Shown piece after piece: positions 11,809 to 23,420 of a DNA stretch of 64,000 bases. Source of the DNA: Micropterus salmoides (lineage: Eukaryota > Chordata > Actinopteri > Centrarchiformes > Centrarchidae). Numbering within the stretch: the first letter of the stretch is position 1; the number at the start of each line of letters is the position of its first letter. The translations under genes and the position numbers were made by a program. The notes under the pieces are model-generated. The model did no database searches. It saw only the letters and a list, made by a program, of their open reading frames with translations, and was not told where the DNA came from. The stretch is from the NCBI RefSeq assembly GCF_014851395.1, contig NW_024041039.1, positions 2,056,360-2,120,359 on the forward strand, in the 5' to 3' direction.

Positions 11809-12006
11809 TCATAGAGATAAACTTTTAAAACATTTTGCATGGTGCAGTTCTGAGGATGAATTGAGGATCCTCACAGCCTGAGGGAAGAAGCTGCTCTCAA
11901 GTCTGCTGGTACGACAGAGCTGGTATCTCCTGCCAGATGGCAGTGTGGTCAGCAGGCTGTGGCTCAGTGGGTTTAGTGACAATGAACAGATGACACTTTT
12001 GAACAA
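11809..12006 (-). mobile_element. Rex1/CR1-like LINE C-terminal fragment
   Basis: The 65-codon frame contains LLTTLPSGRRYQLCRTSRLE followed by SSFFPQAVRILNSS, the same C-terminal block as at 4910-5054 but on the other strand and more diverged. Between 12010 and 13010 no gene is supported; TCTAGGGCTGCCCGTCGACTAA at 12310 looks like a hAT end. Confidence 0.55.
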
Positions 12007-13371
12007 AGCAGAAAAACTTTTTGTTTCATATGATATCGTACCAATTTAGTTGAGATACAATGTAGGGTGTTACATTTTTTATACAAATAGGATTGTTAGT
12101 GTTGACATATCCCACTTTTTAACAATCAATATGACAAAATATTTCAATGTATTGCAGATGAATAATCTTTCACATTATTAGGAGTCAAAAGATTGGGCCC
12201 CCTTTAAAGATCCGTAATTCACATCGGTACCATGTGAGGGAATTTTATTCTAATAGGTTTTCTACAAGCAACGGTGGAACGCTAACACAAAATTTAGGTG
12301 TGTGTTATATCTAGGGCTGCCCGTCGACTAAACCACTTTTTCATTGGTAAATTAATTTCAGTGAAAAAAATATCAACCTTAAAGTCCATCTGGAAATTGT
12401 TGCAACATGGACCCTTTCTCTTGTAACACAGATGTGACTTACCTGTGTGCAGTGCTCATGGATGCATTCATAGATGTATGAAGATGTATTAAGAATTAGG
12501 ACTTGTTATTATATGTCCACGGCACTAACTGTAGGCTCTGCCATCAGCTAGTTAGGTCAGTTACAACAAGATTTTTCTTTAACAGGCAGCTCACTGAGAG
12601 CTTCTTATAAATGTATATTTCAAAGGCTAATTAGTATGGTTTTGGATTTCTCTGTAATACAGCAAAGCGTATTATATTCTTTCTCAGCTCCGGAACTCAA
12701 ACTATTTTCTGATGCCCCAAAAACATACACTTAAATAATTACATTAATATCATAAATGTGACGACTAGTGGTAATAAAAAGGGTAGCCTAATAATCCGAG
12801 GAAAAACTGCATTTCCAAGATTAATCTAAAAGTAAAAAACTTCAATATTCTCTGACAGTAGGCTATAGTCATACATTTATAACTTCGTTTGGAAACTTAC
12901 TTTTGCAAGGCTGTGTGTGTTATGCATGCAGTGGAAAGTTATATTCGGATTTAGCAGTGAGGAAATAGTCGTTCTGCCCTTCTGCCCTCCGCAGGACAAA
13001 CTGTGAAGTACACTACAGAATAATTTGTTGTTTGGTGTGTTACAGTTTCGATTGTTTACACACATTTTCTGTAAGAATGCCTCATATTCTCAGAACTCTA
13101 CACACAAATCAAAAAATGAAACTTTACATTCAAAACAACGTTATTTCTTCTCAAAATGGTATTTTGTTTTCAAGTGACTCACAAACCATCATATGAATAG
13201 ACATTCATAAGAACCAGTTGAACACTGATGTGCTCAATGTAAAACACTATGATGAATGGAAAACACTTCTTCTCCATTCATCATAATGACTTAGGCCTTT
13301 TTTTTTGTTCAGTGTTACACTTACTACAGACAGTACATACATAAGTGTGTTGTAATATATTTCAGAATATT

Positions 13372-14887
13372 ATTTTGCAAGTTCTCCCACTTAGAAATCA
13401 TGGAGGGGTCTGAAATTGTCCACTGTGAGAGACATAATCTAAAAAAAAAAAATCCAGAAATCACAATGTATGATTTTTTAACTATTTATTTGTATGATAC
13501 AGCTGCAAATAAGTATTTGAACACCTGTCTATCAGCTAGAATTCTGACTCTCAAAGACCTGTTAGTCTTCCTTCAAAATGTCCACCTCCACTCCATTTAT
13601 TATCCTAAATTAGATGCACCTGTTTGAGGTCATTAGCTGCATAAAGACACCTGTCCACCCCATACAATCAGTAAGAATCCAACTACTAACATGGCCAAGA
13701 CCAAAGAGCTGTCCAAAGACACTAGAGACAACATGTTACACCTCCACAAGGCTGGAAAGGGCTACGGGGAAATTGCCAAGCAGCTTGGTGAAAAAAGGTC
13801 CACTGTTGGAGCAATCATTAGAAAATGGAAGAAGCTAAACATGACTGTCAATCTCCCTCAGACTGGGGCTCCATGCAAGATCTCACCTCGTGGGGTCTCA
13901 ATGATCCTAAGAAAGGTGAGAAATCAGCCCAGAACTACACGGGAGGAGCTGGTCAATGACCTGAAAAGAGCTGGGACCACCGTTTCCAAGGTTACTGTCG
14001 GTAATACACTAAGACGTCACGGTTTGAAATCACGCATGGCACGGAAGGTTCCCCTGCTTAAACCAGCACATGTCAAGGCCCGTCTTCAGTTTGCCAATGA
14101 CCATTTGGATGATCCAGAGGAGTCATGGGAGAAAGTCATGTGGTCAGATGAGACCAAAATAGAACTTATTGGTCATAATTTCACTAACCGTGTTTGGAGG
14201 AAGAAGAATGATGAGTACCATCCCAAGAACACCATCCCTACTGTGAAGCATGGGGGTGGTAGCATCATGCTTTGGGGGTGTTTTTCTGCACATGGGACAG
14301 GGCGACTGCACTGTATTAAGGAGAGGATGACCGGGGCCATGTATTGCCAGATTTTGGGGAACAACCTCCTTCCCTCAGTTAGAGCATTGAAGATGGGTCG
14401 AGGCTGGGTCTTCCAACATGACAATGACCCGACGCACACAGCCAGGATAACCAAGGAGTGGCTCTGTAAGAAGCATATCAAGGTTCTGGCGTGGCCTAGC
14501 CAGTCTCCAGACCTAAACCCAATAGAGAATCTTTGGAGGGAGCTCAAACTCCGTGTTTCTCAGTGACAGCCCAGAAACCTGACTGATCTAGAGAAGATCT
14601 GTGTGGAGGAGTGGGCCAATATCCCTCCTGCAGTGTGTGCAAACCTGGTGAAAAACTACAGGAAACATTTGACCTCTGTAATTGCAAACAAAGGCTACTG
14701 TACCAAATATTAACATTGATTTTCTCAGGTGTTCAAATACTTATTTGCAGCTGTATCATACAAATAAATAGATTATGTCTCTCACAGTGGACATGCACCT
14801 ACGATGACAATTTCAGACCCCTCCATGATTTCTGAGTGGGAGAACTTGCAAAATAGCAGGGTGTTCAAATACTTATTTTCCTCACTG
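13372..14887 (+). mobile_element. Tc1-like DNA transposon, nearly complete
   Basis: The right terminal repeat (14728-14887) ends TTCCTCACTG next to TA and contains two copies of CAAATACTTATTT. The left repeat (13372-13526) matches it inward from ATTTTGCAAGTTCTCCCAC but lacks the outermost ~35 bp and an inner ~20 bp. Between them lies a single transposase frame. The direct repeats within each terminal repeat (AATAAGTATTTGAACACC) are probably transposase binding sites, as in IR/DR-type Tc1 elements. With its left tip missing the element should not be mobile. Confidence 0.9.
13691..14713 (+). pseudogene. Tc1-like transposase, DD34E, one in-frame stop
   Basis: Starts MAKTKELSKDTRDNML. Two helix-turn-helix segments come first: about residues 10-50, with GKGYGEIAKQLG, and about 60-110, with a GRPRK-like GAPCKI linker. 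The catalytic triad is complete: MWSDETK (about residue 153), FQHDNDPTHTA (about 238) and NPIENLWRELK, with exactly 34 residues between the second D and the E. A TGA at 14564-14566 interrupts the frame after RVSQ; translation resumes in frame with the normal C-terminus and ends NKGYCTKY at 14713 (340 codons, the usual Tc1 length). The stop could arise from a CGA codon by CpG decay. Apart from this stop I see no frameshift, so the copy is young compared with its neighbours. Confidence 0.92.
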
Positions 14888-15002
14888 TATTTTATTTATC
14901 CCACAAAAACAATGCACACAGTTTACATCCCATTCCCAACCAACAAAGTTGCACATACAAAACAGAAGAATTTACTATAAAAAAAACAAAAAAACCAACC
15001 TA

Positions 15003-15545
15003 AAACCAAACTTTGCTGCATCCTCTTCTGTTGCCGTCTGGCCACAGCACCTCATCCACATCACAAGCAATGTTTTCCCTGGCCAAGCAGCGGGGGAAAT
15101 ATGGCCTAGCATGGCGATTCCAGCCATGAAAAGCATCAGCTGCTATATCTCCACATGCATCCTCCATAGCTTGGAGAAGAGGTATACACGTTTGTGGGTT
15201 TCGGTCATACACTTTCCATCTCCAGGCAGAAAAATTGCTCAATAGGATTGAGGAATGGAGAATATGGAGGGAGATAAACAATTAAAAAGCGTTCAAATGG
15301 CACCCTGTAGACCTGCTTCATCCTGAGGTGATTTCTGCGCAAGACACGGTCCAGTGTTGAAAAGCTTACCCTATCAATATTTTGAAATATGTCATTGTTT
15401 TCTATTTTTCTTTGTATTTGCTGTAATGTTATGGCGTTGTTTTCTAGGACCATGTTAATGATTTCAGTTTCCTGTTCAGGAGACAGAAGACGTTCCCGAC
15501 CACCTTGTGTTGGTAATCTTTCAGTTCTGCCAAACAAATAGTAAA
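15003..15545 (-). pseudogene. Tc1/mariner-IS630-type DDE transposase, internally deleted
   Basis: The N-terminal part (15545 to about 15305) reads RERLLSPEQETEIINMVLE and RKIENNDIFQNIDRVSFSTL, a helix-turn-helix typical of IS630-like fish transposases, up to RMKQVYRVPFER. It then jumps directly to YLPPYSPFLNPIEQFF, the block holding the catalytic glutamate. Roughly 100 residues that should carry the two catalytic aspartates are absent. A two-base deletion then shifts the frame, and the C-terminus AWRWKVYDRNPQTCIPLLQA continues to VDEVLWPDGNRR near 15010. It cannot encode an active enzyme. Upstream sequence 15590-15830 has no assigned feature. Confidence 0.75.
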
Positions 15546-15834
15546 ATACTGTAAATACAAAGTAGGTATACATTTCCTAAATACTTGATACATACTTCAT
15601 TCATCCTCCTCTTCATCTCCGATGTCTTCATCACTTGTGACTGAAACTTTTTGGATTATCTTTTGCCTGATTTTCTGGACTTCTTGGATTTGGATTTTTT
15701 CTTGTATCTGTTGGATGTGTTTGCCTTCGGTTTAGACTTTCCTCAGGTATTTTGACTCTTTCTGCCTAATTCCTTCATCGACCTGTTCATCTTTTGTTTA
15801 ATTATTACTAATATCAAAAGCTGTGTCTGCTCGG

Positions 15835-16260
15835 AAGGCAGTTGCCTCACTGCCTCACTACCGTAATAGTCAACTGCTTCCGAAGGCACCACTTTCAAGT
15901 GAAGGCACCTCTGTCAGCTAACTAGCTATTGAAAAGACAAATGACTAACAGACGCCTCAGAAATCATACTTGGTTACAGTATCGGGCTAATATGATAGTT
16001 CAGTGTTTAGTTCTTGCTAACTTTTCAATAATCAAAGCAAGAAAACTACTAGAAACGTTTAAAAATCTATATTTACATAGATTTTTTTGTTGCAGCTGGT
16101 TTGTAAAAGGCAGCATCAAGTCAGCATCGAAGCTGCCTTCAAAACTGGCCATTACGGGGAAGTTTGAAGACATCTTAGGAGATAGGAAGATATCGTTCGG
16201 ACCGTTTGGAACAGCTACTCTATGCTTCGCTGTCCTGTTAGACACCTTCTGAGACAGCAG
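15835..16260. mobile_element. Possible non-autonomous DNA element
   Basis: The left part has GGAAGGCAGTTGCCTCACTGCC and GCTTCCGAAGGCACC; the right part has AAGCTGCCTTC and TGTTAGACACCTTCTGAGACAGC. The repeated GAAGGCA/TGCCTTC words at both ends suggest a small inverted-repeat element, but exact termini were not found. The following 16261-16610 is unassigned. Confidence 0.25.
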
Positions 16261-16614
16261 TTTAGCCCGTTTCCAGCACAGCCAAAATGTGACAGGTGGA
16301 CTTTCACATAAAGGATCACACATTGTTGACAAGTTCAGCATCCTGCAGTTGACACTAAACCTCAGCCAAAACTCTCTTAACTGCAGATCCCTGTTATTCC
16401 TGAGAAACACACCGTTGCTATGAGGGAACCAAAACAAGACTGTGGGCCCTTCTTGCACCTGTGGCAAAATGAAGCAAAGGGCCGAAAGGTCTCACACACA
16501 GTCCAGGTTCATACAGTGAAACTGTTCGGAGTAAAAGCAGCCGTTCTCCTGGTCAGTCCTGAGCGCCATCAGAGCATCTAACAAGGATTATAGAAGCTGA
16601 GAGTTTAATTCCTC

Positions 16615-17360
16615 TTACAGTTTTTCACAATTGCTAAGACACATTTCTTGAAACCTTCACAAAATCCAGTCTCAAAACTACATTGACAAAACCCCTGAGT
16701 CTTCTGGCAAAATCAAGCACTTGCCTCAAAACCATTTGATCTGTGCTTAAAATCAAACAATGCTTTCAGCTTGGCCTTACTTATAGCTTGACATTGCCAC
16801 TATACTGGAGAGGGACTTGACCACATTTTGGTTTGATCACATCATTAGAAACAAGTGTGTAGAATTATGAGTTGTTGTGTGTAAAAGATGACAGCTGTGT
16901 TGTAGTTGTGTTTAACTTTTGCCGCTCAGACAACTAATCATCCATGTCTGAGGCACATCTTATGTTGTCTCCTGCAATATTTCATTTCCGTAGGATTTTT
17001 GCTGCTTGCACCAATATTAAAGGTGTTTGTGTCAGGTAAAAAGTAAACGATGTGGGCGCTGGGCGTGAAAATGACAACCGCGTTTATTGGACACTAGCAA
17101 TGACGCAGCGAATATCGTGGGACAAAACAAAAAATTTGACAGGATAGACAGACGAAACTCTCCAGAGGAAAGGAGAGGAATTACCACATTCTTTGAACCC
17201 AATGCTCAAAGGCCTAAACCCATTTGTCAAATCAGTCATTCTTTAGGTAAAAGCTTAAAAAATTCTGGTACTTAAGTCACTGTTTGCAAATCTCATCCGC
17301 TCTTTTTGCAAAACTCTAAACACATTAAACACACTAAAACACATTTTGCACTGTGATGCA
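16615..17360. repeat. Dispersed repeat, second copy partly at 40640-40835
   Basis: The segment 16925-17035 (AACTAATCATCCATGTCTGAGG ... CACCAATATTAAAGGTGTTTGTG) recurs at 40667-40830 with moderate divergence. The flanks are rich in TTTTGCAAA and CACATTTT words facing each other (16620-16650 and 17285-17355), as expected of a Tc1/mariner-type MITE. No coding frame is seen. Confidence 0.45.
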
Positions 17361-17739
17361 CTTATACCTTGTATAATACATGCAAGGCAAGGCAGGGCAA
17401 GTTGATTTGTAGAGCACATTTCAACAACAAGGCAATTTAGAGTGCTTTACATCAAACATAAAAGCAACTAAGGGAAATAGAAAAAAATATATACAGGAAT
17501 AACAGGACGGTTGGGTTCTGTTCCCACCAAATTCTGCTATCAACATACAAATCAGTTTATGACGTGTCTGGTAACATTCAGCTGTAGCACCAAATGTTGA
17601 CCAAATATTAACAGGTGAGACGTAGAGCTCTCCCTAAAAACTTGAAAACAGAGTTAATGGACAGAAATGGTTTAAAAACAAACTTGATTCTTGACTCTCG
17701 ATTTGAAAATTTCCACTCCAACGTTAACACTGACAACAA

Positions 17740-17865
17740 CAGGTTGACAGCTGGGGGAGGCACCAAGATCAGCTAATGACAGAGGCCAGTCTGAACAGGA
17801 CACAGGCCCTGCAGCAACCACAATACCTGTGTTGGTATTTCCTCCACTGCTCACAGTGACATGAC
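17740..17865 (+). repeat. Direct repeat, copy 1 (~125 bp)
   Basis: CAGGTTGACAGCTGGGGGAG ... CTCACAGTGACATGAC. It matches 18344-18465 at most positions. The function of the surrounding 17486-18835 is unknown; the short minus-strand ORFs there show no family motif. Confidence 0.8.
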
Positions 17866-18343
17866 TCTATTGGAACTCTTACGTCAAACTGTGTAAAGTT
17901 ATGTTTTTTGACATGTGAAGGACAAAAAACTCCATCTCAGTCCCTGTGATGATGATAGGCTGTGTATTCGTGTGGGGTCTGTTCTATCCCCAGTTGCCAT
18001 GTTTCTGTGACAGCCCCAGGTTGCCGAGAAAGCGCCCTACAGTTAACTGCTCCATCGCTCCGGCATGATGGTGTGGTTCCGGGAAGAAGTCGAGCACACT
18101 AAGGTTAAAATTTCCTCTGTGACCCAGTTCGACTACATGTTTTAAAGATGCCCAATCGTACTTAACATGTCTGTTGCAGCTATATGAAAGTGAGCCGCTA
18201 GGGGCACGAAAGTTCACACAAGTAGGCAGTGGGATGACCTAATCACACACACAAAATTTGGTGGTTGTACCACTTACGTTTCTAAAGTTATAAGAATTTT
18301 AGGTCAGTGCTGCACAGTGTTTGTTTTTACATCCTGACCCCGA

Positions 18344-18465
18344 CAGGTTGACAGCTGGGGGAGGCACCACCATCAGCTAATGACAGAGATCAGTCTGAAC
18401 AGGCCACAGGCCCTGCAGCAGCCTGTATATACATGTATTTCCTCCACTGCGCACAGTGACATGAC
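18344..18465 (+). repeat. Direct repeat, copy 2 (~122 bp)
   Basis: Second copy of the unit at 17740, about 600 bp downstream, same strand. Downstream of it, 18535-18555 and 18768-18790 share a second short repeat (AAGGTAAGGGGAGAGAAG), so the interruption looks internally duplicated. Confidence 0.8.
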
Positions 18466-20599
18466 ACCGTCATTTACTGTGCCATCAAACCAGACATACT
18501 TTGTAAAGTTATAAAGAGACATTGATTATTCAGAAGGTAAGGGGAGAGAAGTAGGAGCCACGGGAGAAGGGGAGGAGGAAGGGGCGGGGCAGAAATGGAC
18601 AGGACCATGGGGTCACAGAGTTTCACAGATACTTTGCTAACAAAGACTGCAGCACTTGCTCTATTGAGTTTCCCTGGCTTATAAACTCTATTTTGTGATT
18701 GGTTGTTTTATTTTCTATGAACCACTTTGTGAGTTCCCACAAAAAAAGGTTCTAATAAATAACATAAGGTAAGGGGAGAGAAGGAGGAACAGCTGGAGAA
18801 AGGGAGAAGATATTAGATTTGCCATTTGCAATACATGATAGATCAATATATAGATACACATAGTACACGTTAATTAAAAGAATAACAAGGCTCAAAATCA
18901 GAAGTAGTACAATAAAAAATATAAAAAGACAAACAACAGATTAAAACACTGTGAGAAAATAATTAAAAGCGGGCCTCAACAAAAAACATTGAGTCAAATC
19001 AGCCAAATGAACTAAAAGTCAGAGAAATAAAGTAGGTCATTAAATTAGATTTACATTTCTAAATGGTGGGAGTTAATGTTAGACGGGAGACTATTCCAGA
19101 GCCTAGGGGCAGCAACAGAAAGGCCCAGCCACCTTTGGTTGTGAAGCGTGAGTGGGGTACTGAGATGAGTTGTTGTGAGGAGGATCTAAGCAACCTAGGA
19201 GTAGAATATGCATTTCATTAATGTATTGTGGAGCTAACTGAGGGCTTTAAAAATGAACAGTAACATTTTTAAAAAAATGTAAAACTTCACTGGAAACCAG
19301 TGCAAGTGAGCCACACCTGGGAGAATGTGTTCTCTATTCTTTGTCCCAGTTAGGAGTCTAGCAGCTGCATTTTGAACCATTTGAAGTGTGGAATGGGTCA
19401 GCCCCATGTAAAGTGGGTGCTGTCAGGTATAACCGGTAAATAAAACTGTGTGTCATCTGCAAAATGGTGATACAAAATATTGTACTTTTCAAAGATAATA
19501 CCAAGCGGAAGGATGTATTATGAGAATAAAACAGGGGCTAAAATTGAACCTTGAGGAGGATGCCACATTTAGTGGAAGCAAGAATGAAGAACTGTAAAGG
19601 TTATTTCTCTCAGGTAGGACATAGGCTATTGTAATACTGTGCCCTGCAGACCAACTTTGTCCTCCAGGCATTTTAAAAGAATTGCATGGTCGATTGTGTC
19701 AAATGCTGTGCTGAGATCAAGCAGGACTAAAATGGCCAAGGGAACCAGAGTCGACAGAGAGAAGACCTTTAACAGGGCAGATTCAGTGCTATGCGGAGTT
19801 CTAAAACCAGACTAGACTTACGACTTTGTTGTAAATGTGTTTAAATAAGAGGAGATCTGGAGATCATAGGAATAAATTGTAACTTGGAGATGGGCCTGTA
19901 GTTTTTATGGCCAATGAGGTCTAGGCTGGGTTCCTTAAATAGAGTTTGCACAATTCTGTGTTTAAAACTGGAAAGGACAACACCATTTGTTAAACAGCTA
20001 TTAATTATAGCCAAAAACTTCCTTGAATGGGCATGACAGTATAATGTCTAGGGAACAGTAGGTTGGGTTCAAGACCACCTCTTGCTGGAAAGAAGGCACA
20101 GGTTGAAACTGCTAGAGGCAGCTGACTGTGTGATTTGTCTCTAAAGGATCAGAGTCTGATAATTACCAGATTGGAAACAGAAAAAACAGATGAGAGCACA
20201 AGATCTAGTGTGTGATCCTTATGATTTGTTGGACAAAACACTGATTGAGTCGTGTTAAAAGAATCAACAAGGCATAAGATCTCCTCGACCATAGATTTGG
20301 ATGGACAACAAATATGAACATTTAAATCGCCTACAATCAACAGTTTGTCAGAGCGGGAGACATAAATGACAGGGGGGCATGGTTTTAGGTGGTCTCTACA
20401 CTAGTGCACATAGGACAGGGGTAGTGACCTCAAAAGTGGAGTTTACATCGAAGACAGGTATACATCTGCATTTAAAGCAGTTTTAAAAAAAAAAGTTGCT
20501 AAGCCAACTCCACCACCAGAAGTCCTGCCTGCCGAGAATTGCATGCACCTCGCTGGAGGTAACACTCAAATCTCGGCAGGTAGCCTACATCATCTGTTC

Positions 20600-21170
20600 T
20601 GCCGAATTATGCTTCTACCTCTTAAGGTCCTTTTCCCGCAAGGCAGCAGGACCTGATAATATTCCTGGGCGGGCACTCAGAGCATGTGCTAACGAGCTAG
20701 TTGATGTTCTCTCCTCCATCTTCAACCTCTCCCTCAGCCAGAAGACCGTACCTTCCTGCTTCAAAAAAACAACTATCATCCTCCTACCCAAAGAGAACCC
20801 ACCCACCTGCCTGAATGACTACAGGCCAGTAGCTCTCACTCCAATCCTAATGAAGTGCTTTGAGAGAGTGGTGCTGGCCCACATTCAGAGCACAATATCG
20901 GACACCCTGGACCCCATGCAGTACGCCTACCAGCCCAACAGGTCAACCTCAGACGCCATCGCTGCTACCCTCCCTTAATCCCTCCCCCACCTGGAAAACA
21001 AAGACTCCTACATCAGGATGCTCTTTGTTGACTACATCTCTGCATTTAATACAGTCATCCCCCACAAACTCACCCACAAACTCTCTGCACTTGGACTGCT
21101 CCCCACATTCTGGACTTTTCTGACTGGCGGGCCCCAGTCAGTCAGGATTGGCCGCAGAACCTCCAACCAC
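20600..21170 (+). pseudogene. Rex1-like LINE reverse transcriptase fragment
   Basis: The frame reads SRKAAGPDNIPGRALRACA, then LNDYRPVALTPILMKCFERV, LDPMQYAYQPNRSTSDAI, an in-frame TAA at 20976-20978, and after it MLFVDYISAFNTVIPHKL (motif A, aspartate present). These are RT fingers and the start of the palm. The sequence leaves the family after about 21160, so motif C (FADD) and the thumb are missing. It belongs to the same family as the copy at 49495-52902. What follows, 21170-21480, is AT-rich with no clear feature. Confidence 0.75.
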
Positions 21171-21714
21171 CGTTATCACAAACATTGGTACATTCTGGAG
21201 ACATTTTCTGCATCAATTTATGGTGGAAATGTCTTTATTTATATGAAAAGAAACCAAATTCAGGTGGCAGGTGAAAATTCAAAATATAAAATAAATAAGT
21301 AACTTTTTTGGACAATGCACATTTGTTTCTTCTATTTTTAAATTGCATTGCGTGTTTTCTTATTGTGCAAATAAACCCTTCTCAAAGAAGTTTAATTTGT
21401 TATTCAGCATTTGACGTTGCAAGCTGTTTTTAGAGCAAGTTTAATAAATGCTTTCAAAAAGTGATGGAGACATTCTGATCCTGATATGTCCCCAGCGTTC
21501 CCACTGTAAATGACACCTATGACTGTTAACCTTGTTTGAAAGACCTGCCCGCTTCAGGAAAAGTGAGATTGACAAGCTACTTTTGCATACGGCTGCACGA
21601 AAGGCACCTGAGCTTCTCCCTCTGTCTCCGCCGACAGAGATTAGCAGGCAGGCGAGAGAAGGAACAGGTGAGCATTGCGTAGTGCCAGGAGAACCTGATA
21701 TGGAGAGGGCAGAG

Positions 21715-21850
21715 AAGAGCAGAGATGGGCACTCAAGTGTGAGACACTTAAGTCGCAAACACAGTGCCTTCAGACTTGACTTGACTTGAGACTCGTCCTC
21801 AAAAGACTTCAGACTTGACTCGGACTTGAGGTGCGGGACTCGTGAACAAT
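21715..21850. mobile_element. hAT-like element end with repeated ACTTGA words
   Basis: GATGGGCACTCAAGTGTGAGAC followed by CAGACTTGACTTGACTTGAGACTCG and ACTTGACTCGGACTTGAG is a typical palindrome-rich end of a non-autonomous fish hAT family. The other end was not found; 21850-22300 is otherwise unassigned. Confidence 0.35.
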
Positions 21851-22309
21851 GTTTCTTTTTAGGAAACGTCTGATTAGCTTGCTATTATTCCCCTCCCTGC
21901 GTTACCTATAACCTGCCTACGTAACATATGCTACGTACTTGCTGCGCGCGGTTAGACGTGAGAAAGGACAACACGCTGCTTTTCCATTCATCATAAACTT
22001 TGGCTTTAAAACTTCATACAACAAGGCCCAAACAAAATTAAGCGCTAAATGCAAAACCTGAGTTTAGTGAACATGTTTTGCTCAGCATTGGCCAGCTAAC
22101 ATTAGCTTGCTTGTTGCTTTAGCTACGACCTACAAGAGGTTAACTCTGACTGTCGTTTGTTATGAAAAGATGCTTGCTTGCCAAACTTTTGGTAGTCGAT
22201 TAACACTGGCTGCAAACAGGTTACAGGTTTATTGTTGATCCTTGCTGATCATCACAAGAACAAGACAGTACAGTCACGTTGTAATTCTAGCTTTTGCACA
22301 AGAACAAGA

Positions 22310-22375
22310 CAGTACAGGTATCTTGGAACACCTGGCTGCCCTCCCTACCTTTTTAACCTCCTCCCCCGCCACACC
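22310..22375 (+). mobile_element. L2-like LINE fragment, part upstream of the hAT insertion
   Basis: This short piece runs up to the GCCACACC target duplication (22368-22375). It continues after the hAT at 24379, where the L2-type RT C-terminus follows. The link is supported by the identical 8 bp on both sides. Confidence 0.5.
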
Positions 22376-22705
22376 CAGGGGTGCTGTATAGGGGAGAAAA
22401 GTTAGGACAATTCCAGGGGCTGACAACTGACAGGGGCCCCAAAAAATAGGTGAAAACTAACATCAAATTATATTTATATAGGCTAAACCATCATCATTGA
22501 ATATTTTAAATACAATAATACAATTAATGATCTCTTTGTTTTTGACAATAGAAGTTAAATATCCCCATTGACCAAAAAGTACACATCCGTATTGACCGAC
22601 CGCCCCCCTGTATCTGCATGAAATGGTTTCATCCTGCCTTCGTGCACTTATCAGTGATGATATTTAGTTGCAGTCAGTAGATGCGCCAGAAATACAGTGA
22701 TCACA

Positions 22706-22849
22706 ATGTTGCCTAGTAAACCAAAATCAGGTTTTCAAAAAAGGAAAGAGAGAAAAGAGAGAGAGGAAAGACAAAGGAAAGGATGTCAATCTGTAACCCA
22801 GTTTTTCACCAAGAAAGGTGGGCAGCCTTTAGTCTGTGAGTGGTGTTAA
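22706..22849 (+). CDS. hAT transposase N-terminal remnant, 47 residues
   Basis: ATG in the context CACAATGTTGCC, then MLPSKPKSGFQKRK, a run of R/K/E residues, QSVTQFFTKKGG and CEWC before TAA. A basic leader, a QFFTKK-like segment and a CxxC start are found at the N-terminus of some hAT transposases of the ZMYM/THAP-repressor-like group. The same frame is kept in copy 2 (50619-50735) with a 9-codon in-frame deletion in the basic run. Whether it is translated is unknown; it may be a relic. Confidence 0.4.
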   Translation: MLPSKPKSGFQKRKERKEREERQRKGCQSVTQFFTKKGGQPLVCEWC

Positions 22850-23420
22850 CCTGTTGGCTTAATGTCCATAGTGAAATAAACTAGCTAGCTACATACTAGT
22901 GTTAGCCTACATTTCATCAACATTTAATCAGTACAGGGATTAGCAGACTAACAACAGATGAGTCAGCAGCAGTCCAGTCTACCCATAACTGTAGCCTCCC
23001 TGTCCCAGTGAAGAAGATGAGCAACACTGTGTGAATGACATGTCAGTTAGCATCATGCCAGGCAGTCTGTGGGGATTTCTGTCTCTCTTGTTATTTTTAC
23101 CGTAACAAAAAATAAAATAAAATGTTTATTAATGACAGAATTTTTAAATTACTTTCTCACAAAATGATCACTATGAAACAACCTCCTGTCTGTACTGGAT
23201 GCTGGACAGTTGGAAAGAGTGAGTAGCTTACCTCAGCCTGCATGGAAGTTACAGACAATATTAAAATAATCCAGTTTGATACGTTCATTTAGATTTAATT
23301 ATGGCTGTTAAATGACATCTATAGATAGTTAATTTTACTATTATACATTGAGACTGTAAAAGATTACCTTAAGGACATTCTTATGGTGGATTTTAATCTT
23401 GCATCAAATAGGGAACTGCA

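Larger units (their letters stand above)
17393..20345 (-). mobile_element. Decayed L2-type LINE with a ~1.35-kb interruption
   Basis: The 3' end is at 17393-17485 (TTGATTTGTAGAGCACATTTC). The 3' UTR resumes at about 18836 with the A-rich text leading to GTGAGAAAATAATTAAAAGCGGGCC. The reverse complement of 19080-20010 gives the RT C-terminus and palm in pieces (e.g. a 'DQVGLQGTVLQ'-like zone at 19620-19670 and an AFDTIDHAILL-type zone at 19680-19720). At 20149-20340 an endonuclease fragment reads MIVGDLNVHIC and NHKDHTLDLVLSS. The frame is ruined by indels. The interruption at 17486-18835 carries the direct repeats listed separately. Confidence 0.6.

Noticed and set aside
14173..14547. Minus-strand ORF opposite the Tc1 transposase
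   Set aside because: Complement of the transposase frame; the sense strand holds the DD34E motifs.
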